Part shown: in pieces, positions 35,786 to 44,518 of the stretch
How the letters are laid out: every line of letters starts with the position of its first letter
Position numbering within the stretch: position 1 is the first letter of the stretch
Assembly: GCF_900119845.1 (NCBI RefSeq)
Contig: NZ_FPKU01000001.1
Coordinates: forward strand, 1,831,528 to 1,895,527
Reading direction: 5' to 3'
Source of the DNA: Devosia enhydra
Lineage (GTDB): Bacteria > Pseudomonadota > Alphaproteobacteria > Rhizobiales > Devosiaceae
DNA: 64,000 nt
Translations under genes and position numbers: made by a program
Notes under the pieces: model-generated
Seen by the model: the letters and a program-made list of their open reading frames with translations, nothing else
The model's database searches: none
Told to the model about the DNA's origin: nothing

Positions 35786-36799
35786 TTACTGGAAGAACGC
35801 CTCGGCGTCCTCGACGCTGAGCTCGTCGGTCACCGACCAATGGCCGGGCTTGCCATCGGCCGCCGCCACGGCATCGGCCAGAGTGTCATTGTTGATGAAG
35901 GGGATGTCGAGGAAGATGGCGTTGCCATAGACGCCGCCGAAGATGCCTTCCTTGAATTCCTTGCCCTGGAGCTTGAGCACCGCGACGTTGAGGGCCGAAG
36001 CCATCACGCCCGGCGGATTGACCGAGGCGCCAGAGGTGTAGTTGCCCGCCGACCAGAGGTCGAGGAAGTCCTTGCGGACCTCGCCGGTGGCGGCGATGTC
36101 GGCGGTCTTGCCGGCCGCCTCGATGGCGCGCCAGGCGCCGGCAGCCATGCCGTCCTGCACATAGACGCCATCGATCTCGGGATAGGTGGCGAGCAGGTTC
36201 TGCATGGTCTGCTGGCCCTGCGCCTGATCCCAGTTGGCGTTGGTCTCGTTGAGCACGGTGATGCCCGGAGCGGCAGCCAGCGACTCGCGGCAGCCGGCAA
36301 CGCGCATCTCGTTGGCCGGGTGGCCCGAAACGCCGTTGATGGTCACCACATTGCCCTGCCCGCCAAGGGTCTCGGCCAGCCAGGCGCAGCCCTTGCGACC
36401 GTAATCGGTCTGGTCGATGCCGACATAGATGGCGTCGGGCGAGGACACTTCGGCGTCCGTCGCGACGACGAGGATGCCGGCGGCAGCGGCCTGCGCGAAG
36501 ATCGGATCGAAGGCGGTGGGGCTGTTGGGGTTGATGATGATGGCGTTGACGCCTTCATTGATCATGTTGCGCACGGCGCCGATCTGGCCCTGCACATCGA
36601 CGTCAGAGCTCTGGATCACGAGCTCGATATTGACCCCGCGCTCGGCCCAGGCGGCGGCCGCGGCCTGCGCTTCCTCGATCATCTGGGTGCGCCATTCGGA
36701 GCCGACCCAGCCATTGCTGAGGCCGATCTTGTAGTCTTGTGCCAGTGCCGTGCCGCCCATGAGCGCGACGAGGCCAGCTGCAAGCCATGCAGACTTCAT
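35786..36799 (-). CDS. Sugar ABC transporter substrate-binding protein (CUT2)
   Basis: A 337-residue periplasmic binding protein. MKSAWLAAGLVALMGGTALA is a signal peptide cut before QDYKIGLSN. The fold is the ribose-binding type (VDVQGQIGAVRNMINEGVNA; INPNSPTAFDPIF; GVSGHPANEMRVAGC; VYVQDGMAAGAW). GGGAGGAG precedes the ATG at 36799. It is the first gene of the sugar importer operon, and the palindromic operator lies 73 bp upstream. The ligand is unknown; the neighbouring rhamnosidase suggests a plant-derived deoxysugar or uronic compound. Confidence 0.92.
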   Translation of the reverse strand: MKSAWLAAGLVALMGGTALAQDYKIGLSNGWVGSEWRTQMIEEAQAAAAAWAERGVNIELVIQSSDVDVQGQIGAVRNMINEGVNAIIINPNSPTAFDPIFAQAAAAGILVVATDAEVSSPDAIYVGIDQTDYGRKGCAWLAETLGGQGNVVTINGVSGHPANEMRVAGCRESLAAAPGITVLNETNANWDQAQGQQTMQNLLATYPEIDGVYVQDGMAAGAWRAIEAAGKTADIAATGEVRKDFLDLWSAGNYTSGASVNPPGVMASALNVAVLKLQGKEFKEGIFGGVYGNAIFLDIPFINNDTLADAVAAADGKPGHWSVTDELSVEDAEAFFQ

Positions 36800-36871
36800 G
36801 TTCTTGACTCCTCCCGTAGCCGGGAGCCATTTCCCGGCATCCCTGGTCCGACAAGCGAACCTTGGGATGCA

Positions 36872-36887
36872 ATGTAACCGGTTACAT
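36872..36887. promoter_or_regulatory. LacI-family operator upstream of the sugar importer
   Basis: ATGTAACCGGTTACAT is a perfect 16-bp palindrome with a central CCGG, lying between the hydroxyisobutyrate-dehydrogenase-like gene and the sugar SBP gene. LacI-family proteins bind such sites; the operon carries its own LacI gene (31191-32213). Confidence 0.8.
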
Positions 36888-36938
36888 GGATGAGTCAATC
36901 GGTCGCGTTGCTGATTTCGTTATCACCGGGCCGGAGGG

Positions 36939-37808
36939 TCAGCGGCGGCCGAGCCGCGCCACGAGGCTGGAGGTATCCCAGCGCCCGCCGCCCATCGCCT
37001 GCACATCGGCGTAGAACTGGTCGACCAGCGCGGAAACGGGCAGCGCCGCACCGTTGCGGCGGGCTTCGGCCAACACGATGCCCAGGTCCTTGCGCATCCA
37101 GTCCACCGCGAAGCCGAAGTCGAACTCGCCCCTGTTCATGGTGGCGGCACGGTTCTCCATCTGCCACGAGCCGGCGGCGCCCTTGGAGATCACGTCGATG
37201 ACCGCATCGACATCGAGACCCGCCGACTGCGCGAAATGCACGCCTTCGGCCAATCCCTGTACCAGGCCCGCGATGCAAATCTGGTTCACCATCTTGGTCA
37301 ACTGGCCGGACCCGACCGGGCCCATCAGCCGCACTGCGCGGGCAAAGGCGGAAATCACCGGCTCGGCCTTGGCGAAGGTTTCGGCCTCGCCGCCGCACAT
37401 CACGGTCAGCACGCCATTGCGCGCGCCGGCCTCGCCGCCCGAGACGGGTGCATCGATGAAGCCGACGCCACGCGCCGCGCAGGCCTCGGCCAGTTCGCGC
37501 GCCACGTCGGCGGAGGCCGTGGTGTTGTCGACAAGGATCGCGCCGGCTTGCATGGCGGCGATGGCGCCATCGGCACCCAGCATCACCTCGCGCAGGTCAT
37601 CGTCATTGCCGAGGCAGGCAAAGACGAAATCCTGCCCCCGCGCAGCCTCGGCGGGGGTTGCAGCGCTGCGGCCACCGGTCTCGGCAACCCAGGCTTCCGC
37701 CTTGGCCGCCGTGCGGTTGTAGACGGTGAGGTCGTGGCCGCCCTTGTCCTTGAGGTGCCGCGCCATGTGCCGGCCCATCACGCCAAGTCCGAGAAATGCC
37801 ACCTTCAT
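36939..37808 (-). CDS. NAD-binding beta-hydroxyacid dehydrogenase (HIBADH family)
   Basis: A 289-residue member of the 3-hydroxyisobutyrate/tartronate semialdehyde reductase family. NAD motif FLGLGVMGRHMARHL at the N-terminus; substrate motif DAPVSGGEAGARNGVL; catalytic Lys in GSGQLTKMVNQI; the C-terminal KDLGIVLAEAR motif is also present. Family members act on tartronate semialdehyde, L-threonate, 3-hydroxyisobutyrate and similar acids. It is the last gene of the DapA-GntR-rhamnosidase-FAH operon, which favours a sugar-acid substrate over valine catabolism. Confidence 0.9.
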   Translation of the reverse strand: MKVAFLGLGVMGRHMARHLKDKGGHDLTVYNRTAAKAEAWVAETGGRSAATPAEAARGQDFVFACLGNDDDLREVMLGADGAIAAMQAGAILVDNTTASADVARELAEACAARGVGFIDAPVSGGEAGARNGVLTVMCGGEAETFAKAEPVISAFARAVRLMGPVGSGQLTKMVNQICIAGLVQGLAEGVHFAQSAGLDVDAVIDVISKGAAGSWQMENRAATMNRGEFDFGFAVDWMRKDLGIVLAEARRNGAALPVSALVDQFYADVQAMGGGRWDTSSLVARLGRR

Positions 37809-37865
37809 CGTCGCCTGCTCCGTCTGTGTGCCTGCCCCGGTGATGGCATGGCAGAACGCCGCCTG

Positions 37866-38573
37866 TCAGCCCCCGAAGGTGACGGTGATCGGCGAAAATC
37901 CGGCGCAGCTGGCCGTGGCCTTGCCCGACGGGACGGGGATCGGCCCGATGCGGGCGCCGGTGATGACTACGTCGCCCTTGCGGATCGGGCGACCGCGACG
38001 GGCGGCTTCCTCGGCCATCCAGCGCAGCGCCTTGAGCAGCGCGTCCCGATCAAAACGGGTATGGACGACAACCGGATCGGCGCCGCTTTCGAAGCTGAGC
38101 TCGATCGTCTTGTCCCCGGTCTCGGGCATGTCGCGCGCGACCCCAAGGATGATGCCGGCGCTCGACTGGAAATCGGCAAAGCGCGAGGCATCCGGCCAGC
38201 TCTTGGGATTGCTCAGCCGCGAGGCCACGAGTTCATAGACGAGCGCCACCTCGACCACCGTAGCGGGGTCGAGCGGATCGCCCTGCGGGAGAAGAGCGAA
38301 TTCCACCTCGAGCCCGCCGATCGGCGGGGCCGGCAGGGAGACGCCGTCGCCGTAGATCCAGGCGGTCGGAATGGGCGCGCAGGCCGGCACCTTGCCCTCG
38401 ACCCAGGGTCCAACCTTCCAGGCGCGGCTCTCGCCCAGTTCGGCCAGCACAGCCTCCTGCACGTCATAGGCCTGAGCCATGTCGGCAGGCTGCTCGCTGA
38501 CGCTGGCGGGATCGACGGGTGTTCCGCTCCTGTGCGCGGCGAGAAGGGCTTGGGCGAGGCTTTGGGTGGTCAT
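37866..38573 (-). CDS. FAH-superfamily hydratase/hydrolase (2-keto-4-pentenoate hydratase-like)
   Basis: A 235-residue protein resembling MhpD/HpcG hydratases. The metal-binding Glu pair is in GLEVEFALLPQG; AYDVQEAVLAELG and GDVVITGARIGPIPVPSGKA match family segments. Enzymes of this superfamily hydrate 2-oxopent-4-enoates, or cleave or decarboxylate diketo and 2-keto-3-deoxy sugar acids. In this operon a role on a 2-keto-3-deoxy acid from rhamnose or a uronic acid is plausible but inferred. It overlaps the rhamnosidase start by four bases. Confidence 0.85.
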   Translation of the reverse strand: MTTQSLAQALLAAHRSGTPVDPASVSEQPADMAQAYDVQEAVLAELGESRAWKVGPWVEGKVPACAPIPTAWIYGDGVSLPAPPIGGLEVEFALLPQGDPLDPATVVEVALVYELVASRLSNPKSWPDASRFADFQSSAGIILGVARDMPETGDKTIELSFESGADPVVVHTRFDRDALLKALRWMAEEAARRGRPIRKGDVVITGARIGPIPVPSGKATASCAGFSPITVTFGG

Positions 38574-41233
38574 CGGGGCACCAGCTGGAACTCATGTCGG
38601 CCGGAGACCAATCGCTCCGGCATCGCGGCGGCACTATCTGCGAGTCGGAAGTTGGGCGGAAGGCTTACTTGCCCTTCGGTCCCCGGTGGCAGCAGCACCG
38701 ACCACGACACCGTGCCCTCCGCACCACACTGCCAGCGGCTTTCGACCAAGCCGCGCGTCGAGCGATAGCGCGCCTCGCACTGCCCGATGCGCGGCTCGAA
38801 CCAGGGCGAAAGCGCGATGACCCGATAGCCGGGGGCCGCCTCCGTTGCGTCGATGCCGGCAAGGCGCGACCAGAGCCACTCCCCGACCGATCCATAGGCG
38901 TAGTGGTTGAAGGAGTTCATGTTGGCGCTCTGGAAGCCGCGCTCAGGCGTCCAGCCATCCCATCGCTCCCAGATGGTGGTAGCGCCGTGGCCGATCGAAA
39001 AGCCCCAGCTGGGATAGCTGTCCTTGAGGACGAGGTCGATGGCGAGGTCGTCACGCCCGATGCCACTGAGCACGGGACAGAGATGGCGAACGCCGAGGAA
39101 CCCGGTCTGCAAATGCCCATCAGCGGCAGTGATGAGCGCGACAAGCCGGTCCGCCGCGCGGTCGCGATCGGGGCCCGAAAGAAGACCGAAATCGAGCGCC
39201 AGCAGGTAGGCCGTCTGCGTGTCGCCCAGAAGCCGGCCGTCGGAGCCAAGAAATTCACGGCGAAAGGCGTCGCCGATGGCATTCGCCAGTTGCCGATAGC
39301 GCGCCGCATCGGACATGCGGCCGAGCACGTTCGCGAGCTTTTCCATGAGATGGGCGATACGATACCAATAAGCGGTCGCCACGAGGGTTCGATCCGAAGC
39401 GGGCCCGACGCTCAGCCAGTCGCCATAATTGTTGTAGACGGCGTTGCGGCGCAGAAAATCGGGGTTGGGTGCGCCGATATGGGCCATCCAGCGTTCGAAG
39501 GCGGGGTAATAGGCTTCGACGAGCTCGCGATCGGCATGGCGCAGCCAATGCTCCCAGGCAAGGATGATGGGCGCATCGCCCCAGCCGGGCGCCCCGGGCT
39601 GAGGGGTCAGCCGATAGGGGTTGAGCGGCTTGGTGGGCGCCACGTCGGGAAAGGCGCCCTCCGGGCTCTGGCCATCTGCGATGTCGAGCATCCATTTGGC
39701 GAGGAAGGCCGAGCAATCGGCGAAATAACCCGCTGTCTTCCAGAACACCTGCGCGTCGGCGGTCCAGCCATAGCGCTCGTCGCGCTGCGGGCAATCGGTG
39801 GGCACGGCGATGAAATTGTCGCGCTGGCTCCAGTTTATATTGCTGACCAACCTGTCGAGCATCTCGTGCCCGAAACTCAGCGTGCCCGTCTGCGGCGTGG
39901 CGGTGCTGATGGCGATGCCCGAAAGCCGGACGTCCTCAGGGCTCAAACCATCGGGCAGGGTCAGCTCGACATAGCGGAAGCCATGGAAGGTGAAGCGCGG
40001 ACAAAAGCGCTCCTCGCCCTGCCCCGCCGCAATGAAGATGTCGGTCGCCACCGCGTGGCGCAGATTGGCGACATAGAGTTCGCCCGCGCCATCGAGGATT
40101 TCGCCATGGCGCAGGACAAATCGCGCCCCGGCTGGTGCAAAGACGGTCAACGCGCAATAACCGGCGATATTCTGCCCCAGATCGAAGAGCGCAGCGCCCG
40201 AGGCCGAATAACGCAGGAACCGCGCCTCGAGGCGGGCAATCTCGCGCACGGGCTGGGCTCGGGCGGCTTCGAGCAGCGGTGGGCGCGGATCCGGCACGAA
40301 GCATTCGACCGGCTGCCAGCCCTCGAGACGGCCGGGCCGTTCGCTCCAGCCCTCCAGCGCCAGACGGGCATCATACATCTCGCCCATGAGGAAATCCGAA
40401 TAGCAGATCGGCCCCTGCCGGGTCTGCCACTGGTCGTCGCTGGCGATGATCTCGACCCGGCCATCGGCATGGTGCAGATGCAGCGCACAGATGAGCGCCG
40501 GCCGTCCGCCATAGTGATTGCCGGCCCGCCGCTGATTGTGCCCGACGCGGCCCGAATACCAGCCCTCGCCGAGTATGGCACCGATGACGTTCTCGCCCGC
40601 TACGACATGGTCGGTGACGTCGTGGACCTGATACTCCACACGCGTGTGATAATCGGTCCAGCCGGGCGCGAGCACATCCTCCCCCACCCGCTGCCCGTTG
40701 AGCCAGGGCTCGTAAAGCCCGAGTGCGCTGATATAGAGCAGCGCCCGCACCGGCCGATCGGCAACCGCGAAGCTGCGCCTCACATAGTCGGCGGGCCGTG
40801 CCTGCCAGCGATTGTCGTAGATTGTGTCGGCGGGCACTTCACGACCGGCCGGCAGCACGAAATAGCGCGCGATCCACTGGCCGGCCCAGTCCTCCTGCCG
40901 GAGGCCGGTGAAGATCGGTGCCGGGGGCCGCGCGTCCGAAAGCGCGCCCGTCTCGTCCCAGACCGACAGCTGCCAGGTGAGCACCGCATCGCGCGGCAAG
41001 GGCGGCCCGGCATAGGGCACGTGCTGGCTTTGCGGCGAAGCCACCCTGCCGCTGTCCCAGAGGAGGGTTTCGCCGCCGAGGGTCACCTCGAACACGCGGA
41101 TGCGCCAGGCCGTCTGGTGCGCACCCATACGCTCGGATGCGAGCGCCCAGCTGAACCGCGGCGTTGCGGTGTTGAGACCCCTGGGCTCGGCGAGATGTTC
41201 GACGCGCAGGTCGAGGGCCGAGAGCCCGCTCAT
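38570..41233 (-). CDS. Alpha-L-rhamnosidase (GH78)
   Basis: An 887-residue glycoside hydrolase that removes terminal alpha-L-rhamnose from plant glycosides or rhamnogalacturonan fragments. Order: N-terminal beta domains (LRVEHLAEPRGLNTATPRFSW; a WTDYHTRVEYQVHDVT segment), then the (alpha/alpha)6 barrel with the hallmark DCPQRDERYGWTADAQVFW near residue 483 and WEHWLRHADRELVEAYYP, and a C-terminal beta domain (ATTIWERWDGWTPERGF; FNHYAYGSVGEWLW). No signal peptide is evident, so it probably acts on imported rhamnosides in the cytosol. Overlaps of four bases with both GntR and FAH genes show a tight operon. Confidence 0.94.
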   Translation of the reverse strand: MSGLSALDLRVEHLAEPRGLNTATPRFSWALASERMGAHQTAWRIRVFEVTLGGETLLWDSGRVASPQSQHVPYAGPPLPRDAVLTWQLSVWDETGALSDARPPAPIFTGLRQEDWAGQWIARYFVLPAGREVPADTIYDNRWQARPADYVRRSFAVADRPVRALLYISALGLYEPWLNGQRVGEDVLAPGWTDYHTRVEYQVHDVTDHVVAGENVIGAILGEGWYSGRVGHNQRRAGNHYGGRPALICALHLHHADGRVEIIASDDQWQTRQGPICYSDFLMGEMYDARLALEGWSERPGRLEGWQPVECFVPDPRPPLLEAARAQPVREIARLEARFLRYSASGAALFDLGQNIAGYCALTVFAPAGARFVLRHGEILDGAGELYVANLRHAVATDIFIAAGQGEERFCPRFTFHGFRYVELTLPDGLSPEDVRLSGIAISTATPQTGTLSFGHEMLDRLVSNINWSQRDNFIAVPTDCPQRDERYGWTADAQVFWKTAGYFADCSAFLAKWMLDIADGQSPEGAFPDVAPTKPLNPYRLTPQPGAPGWGDAPIILAWEHWLRHADRELVEAYYPAFERWMAHIGAPNPDFLRRNAVYNNYGDWLSVGPASDRTLVATAYWYRIAHLMEKLANVLGRMSDAARYRQLANAIGDAFRREFLGSDGRLLGDTQTAYLLALDFGLLSGPDRDRAADRLVALITAADGHLQTGFLGVRHLCPVLSGIGRDDLAIDLVLKDSYPSWGFSIGHGATTIWERWDGWTPERGFQSANMNSFNHYAYGSVGEWLWSRLAGIDATEAAPGYRVIALSPWFEPRIGQCEARYRSTRGLVESRWQCGAEGTVSWSVLLPPGTEGQVSLPPNFRLADSAAAMPERLVSGRHEFQLVPR

Positions 41234-41916
41234 AGTTCCATCGCCCGTTCGCGGGCGTTCATGATGTGGCGATCCATGGCATCCATGGCGGCATGAGGAT
41301 CGCGCGAACGGATCGCGGCGATCACAGCGAGGTGGTCATTGAAGGCGGAGGGCAGCACGTTGGCCGACAGCGTGATGCGGTCGAGCTTGATGAGCCGGAT
41401 GCGGATGGCATTGACCGCATGGGCCTGGATGAGGAGATCGTTCTGGGTGGCGACGATGAGCAGGGTGTGGAACCCGTCATCGACCCGCTGGCCGCGCTCG
41501 AAGACTTCGGCCGGAGCGCCCGCGGTCACCTCGGCCATGATGGCGCGATGCAGTGCCTCCTGCTGGGCGAGCGTACCGTCATCGAGCTTGCGCACCGCAT
41601 GCAGCACCGCCTCGCGCTCGAGAGCCATGCGCATCTGGAAGGCCTGCCGGATCATCGGCAGATCGATCTGGGTGATCTGGATGCCGCGCTGCGGCATCAC
41701 GTTGAGCAGCCCCTCGAATTGCAGCCGCGGCAGCAATTCGCGCAGCGCCCCGATCGAAAGGCCGAGGAGGGCCACGAGTTCGCGCTGCGACACGAACTGG
41801 CCCGGCCGCAGGCGCCCATCGAACAGCGCCTCGCGGAAGCGTTCATAGGCCGCCTGCTTGACCGACCGCAGTTCTGCCGGTTCGACGGCAGGGGTCTGTG
41901 GTTCGGCAATCGACAT
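41230..41916 (-). CDS. GntR family regulator, FCD subfamily
   Basis: A 228-residue regulator with an N-terminal winged helix (AYERFREALFDGRLRPGQFVSQ, RELVALLGLSIGALREL) and an all-helical FCD ligand domain with metal-binding His residues (FHTLLIVATQNDLL; the last helix has AAMDAMDRHI). FCD regulators commonly sense organic acids or sugar acids. It is second in the DapA-led operon; the palindrome at 42863-42877 in front of that operon and opposite the TRAP genes is its likely target. Confidence 0.92.
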   Translation of the reverse strand: MSIAEPQTPAVEPAELRSVKQAAYERFREALFDGRLRPGQFVSQRELVALLGLSIGALRELLPRLQFEGLLNVMPQRGIQITQIDLPMIRQAFQMRMALEREAVLHAVRKLDDGTLAQQEALHRAIMAEVTAGAPAEVFERGQRVDDGFHTLLIVATQNDLLIQAHAVNAIRIRLIKLDRITLSANVLPSAFNDHLAVIAAIRSRDPHAAMDAMDRHIMNARERAMEL

Positions 41917-41942
41917 CAGGCGTCCTCCAGCGCAGCCGCCCC

Positions 41943-42842
41943 TCAGGCGGCGCGTTCAAACCCGCTTTCGGCGAAACGTGCGATCAGCCCAGCGCGCTCT
42001 GCGGCCTCGAGCGCGCGCAAGGGCGGCAGAGCCCGGGCATAGTTTTCATCGCCCAGATAATGCGCCAGAGCGGCCTTGAGAGCCACCAGCGATCCGTTGC
42101 TGTCCACCGCCTCGATGCGCAGAGCCTGCTTGTCGAGCAGGTCGGTGCGGCCGGGGGCGTCGTAAAGGCTGCGCAGGTCGCGGGCAAAGACGTTGGGCAT
42201 GCCCCCGATCATCCCGGCCCCGCCATTGGCCAGAAGCGTCGGCAGAACGCGATCATCGCCGGTGAACACCGACAGCTCGGGGAAGCTGCGCGCCAGCATC
42301 ACGCCGTTCTCGATATCCCCGGTGCTGTCCTTGATCCCGACGATGCGGCTGCCATGGCGCGAGAGGATCGCCCGGACGAGCTCGGGGGTGAAGCGCACGC
42401 GGCTGAGCTTGGGGATGTTGTAAAGCAGCAGGTCGATGCGCGTGGTACCCTCGGTGCGCGCCACGAGTGCGTCGAACCAGTCGGCAATGCCGGCTTCGGA
42501 GGTGCCATAATAGAAGGGCGGCAGCACGAGCGCTGCGCGGCAGCCGAGGGCGGCGATGCCGGTGACCATTTCGGCGGCGTCATCGAGCGTCGGGGTCATC
42601 ACGCCGGGGATCTGCCGCGACATGTCGGCGCCTGCCGCCTTGAGTGCGCCGAGCGCGGCGAGCTTTTCGCGCGTCGAAAAGGACGCGCCCTCCCCGGTGG
42701 TGCCGAACGTCGAGACGAAGCTGCACCCATCGTTCAGGAGCCGGGCGGCATGGGCCGCAAGGCGCGGCACGTCGACGCCGAGTTCGGGGGTCACGGGGGT
42801 GATGGAGGCGGCGATGACGCCCCTCAGGTCGGCTGCGGCCAC
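41943..42842 (-). CDS. DapA-like class I aldolase/dehydratase
   Basis: A protein of about 299 residues in the dihydrodipicolinate synthase/N-acetylneuraminate lyase family. It begins LRGVIAASITPVTPELGVDV; FGTTGEGASFSTREK is the pyruvate-binding GTTGE motif; YNIPKLSRV carries the conserved Tyr; and the Schiff-base Lys is in IVGIKDSTGD. The genes beside it suggest cleavage or dehydration of a 2-keto-3-deoxy sugar acid rather than lysine synthesis. The GTG at 42842 has GAGGAG seven bases upstream and was chosen; an ATG at 42857 (five residues longer) is the alternative. Confidence 0.88.
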   Translation of the reverse strand: MAAADLRGVIAASITPVTPELGVDVPRLAAHAARLLNDGCSFVSTFGTTGEGASFSTREKLAALGALKAAGADMSRQIPGVMTPTLDDAAEMVTGIAALGCRAALVLPPFYYGTSEAGIADWFDALVARTEGTTRIDLLLYNIPKLSRVRFTPELVRAILSRHGSRIVGIKDSTGDIENGVMLARSFPELSVFTGDDRVLPTLLANGGAGMIGGMPNVFARDLRSLYDAPGRTDLLDKQALRIEAVDSNGSLVALKAALAHYLGDENYARALPPLRALEAAERAGLIARFAESGFERAA

Positions 42843-42862
42843 GGCGGGTCTCCTCATTGGCA

Positions 42863-42877
42863 ACTGATACAATCAGT
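42863..42877. promoter_or_regulatory. Palindromic operator between the DapA-like and TRAP genes
   Basis: ACTGATACAATCAGT has perfect 6-bp arms (ACTGAT/ATCAGT) and a 3-bp spacer. It lies in the divergent promoter of the DapA-led operon and dctPQM. A further half-site, ATCAGT, follows at about 42884-42889. The GntR/FCD gene at 41230-41916 is the best candidate binder. Confidence 0.7.
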
Positions 42878-42995
42878 CAGCACATCAGTCGTTAGATCAC
42901 TGTTTACACCAGCCGGAGTTTATTGCAAGGTGCGCCCGGTTAGAGGCGCCCGGGAGGCATGGCGCCGCGCTCATCGCCCCTTTGGAGGAGGGATC

Positions 42996-43991
42996 ATGAC
43001 CCATCTCAGAACGCTCGCTTTGTCCGCCGTCTCGGTTATCGCACTGGCTGGCGCTGCCCTGGCGCAGGACAAGATCGAACTCAAATACACCGTGCCCAGC
43101 GTCCCCACCGACCTGCACACCCAGGCGATGAAGGTCTTTGCCGAAAAGCTCGAGGAACTGGCGCCGAGCCGCTTCGACATCCAGCTGTTCGATTCGGGTT
43201 CGCTCTTCGGCCAGGGCGCCGATCTCGACGCGCTACAGCGCGGCAATGCGGAAATGACCTACGTGTCGTTCCAGCTCATCGCCGACGCCATTCCCGAATA
43301 CGGCCTGCTGACCGCCGGCTACCTGTTCCAGAGCCCGGCCCATTACCGCGCCTTCATGGCCAGCGACATCGGCACGGAATTCCGGCAGCGCGTCTCCGAC
43401 GAGATGGGCATCCAGCTGCTCGACACCTGCTATCTGGGCACCCGCCAGCTCAACCTGCGCCAGGAGCGGGATGTGAAGACCCCGGCCGATCTGGCCGGCG
43501 TCAAGCTGCGCATGCCCTCTTCCGATGCCTGGCTCTTCCTGGGCCAGGCGCTCGGCGCCAATCCCACGCCGCTTCCGTTCGGCGAAGTCTATCTCGGCCT
43601 TCAGGCCGGCACGATCGACGCGCAGGACAATCCCCTGCCCACCGTCGAGGCGGCCAAGTTCTATGAAGTCACCGAGCAGATCGTGCTCACCAGCCACCTG
43701 GTCGACGGCATCAACGTCGCGGTCAACAACCAGACCTGGGAAAAGCTGAGCGACGCCGAAAAGTCGGCAATGACCGAGGCGGCGGTTGCGTCCTGCGACT
43801 GGAATAACGAGAAGCGCAGCGAGAACGAAGAGCGTCTCGTGGGCTTTTTCGAAGAGCAGGGCCTGACGATCACCACGCCGGACGTCGCCGCGTTCCGCGA
43901 GCACGTGCAGAACTTCTATCTGCAGTCCGATCGCGCCGCCGCCTGGCCGGAAGGCTGGATCGAGCAGATCAACGCGCTGGCGGCCCAGTAA
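42996..43991 (+). CDS. dctP: TRAP transporter substrate-binding protein (DctP)
   Basis: A 331-residue periplasmic solute receptor of a tripartite ATP-independent transporter. The signal peptide is MTHLRTLALSAVSVIALAGA with cleavage after ALA (about residue 24). LDTCYLGTRQLNLRQE and the substrate-carboxylate-binding region GVKLRMPSSDAW (conserved Arg) follow, then FGEVYLGLQAGTIDAQDNPL. The Arg suggests an acidic ligand. GGAGGAGG precedes the ATG. It is first in dctP-dctQ-dctM, divergent from the DapA-like operon. Confidence 0.93.
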   Translation: MTHLRTLALSAVSVIALAGAALAQDKIELKYTVPSVPTDLHTQAMKVFAEKLEELAPSRFDIQLFDSGSLFGQGADLDALQRGNAEMTYVSFQLIADAIPEYGLLTAGYLFQSPAHYRAFMASDIGTEFRQRVSDEMGIQLLDTCYLGTRQLNLRQERDVKTPADLAGVKLRMPSSDAWLFLGQALGANPTPLPFGEVYLGLQAGTIDAQDNPLPTVEAAKFYEVTEQIVLTSHLVDGINVAVNNQTWEKLSDAEKSAMTEAAVASCDWNNEKRSENEERLVGFFEEQGLTITTPDVAAFREHVQNFYLQSDRAAAWPEGWIEQINALAAQ

Positions 43992-44500
43992 TGTCGCAAG
44001 CCCAGCAGATGGCTCGGCCGCTGCCGGGCTGGCTCCTCACGCTCAAGAAGGGCGCCGATCTCGTCGGCGTCCTGCTGTTCACCGCCGCGTTTCTGGGCTT
44101 CATCGCCCAGATCTTTTTCCGCTACGTCGTCAACCGCCCCATTCTGTGGACGGAGGAGGCGACGATGATCGCCTTCATCTGGACGGTGTTCTGGGCTGCC
44201 GCCTTCATGGTCAATATCCGCGAGCACGTCGCATTCGACGTGGTCTATGAAGCGGTTTCGCCACGGATCAAGCGCATCATGGCGATCTTTTCCATGCTCG
44301 TGCTCATCGGCTGCTTCCTGCTGCTCATCCCCGCGACGGTGGATTACCTCGAGTTCCTGCTGCGCAAGCGCAGCCCGGTTCTGCGGATACCGATGACCTG
44401 GATTTACGGCTGCTACCTGCTGTTCGTGGTCAACTTCACCATTCAGGCCGCGCTGCGGCTCTGGCGCCTGTTCACGCCCGGCTGGCAGACCCAGGTCTAG
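43991..44500 (+). CDS. dctQ: TRAP transporter small permease (DctQ)
   Basis: A 169-residue membrane protein with four hydrophobic segments (GADLVGVLLFTAAFLGFIAQ; MIAFIWTVFWAAAFMVNIRE; a third near IMAIFSMLVLIGCFLLLI; a fourth near IYGCYLLFVVNF). RPILWTEEATMIAF and REHVAFDVVYE are typical of DctQ. It overlaps dctP by one base (TAATG) and precedes dctM by 18 bp. Confidence 0.92.
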   Translation: MSQAQQMARPLPGWLLTLKKGADLVGVLLFTAAFLGFIAQIFFRYVVNRPILWTEEATMIAFIWTVFWAAAFMVNIREHVAFDVVYEAVSPRIKRIMAIFSMLVLIGCFLLLIPATVDYLEFLLRKRSPVLRIPMTWIYGCYLLFVVNFTIQAALRLWRLFTPGWQTQV

Positions 44501-44518
44501 CGCCAAGCGAGGTTCACA

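Noticed and set aside
38519-41296. Plus-strand frame of about 925 codons opposite the rhamnosidase gene.
   Set aside because: The opposite strand encodes a full GH78 enzyme with conserved motifs; the antisense product has none.
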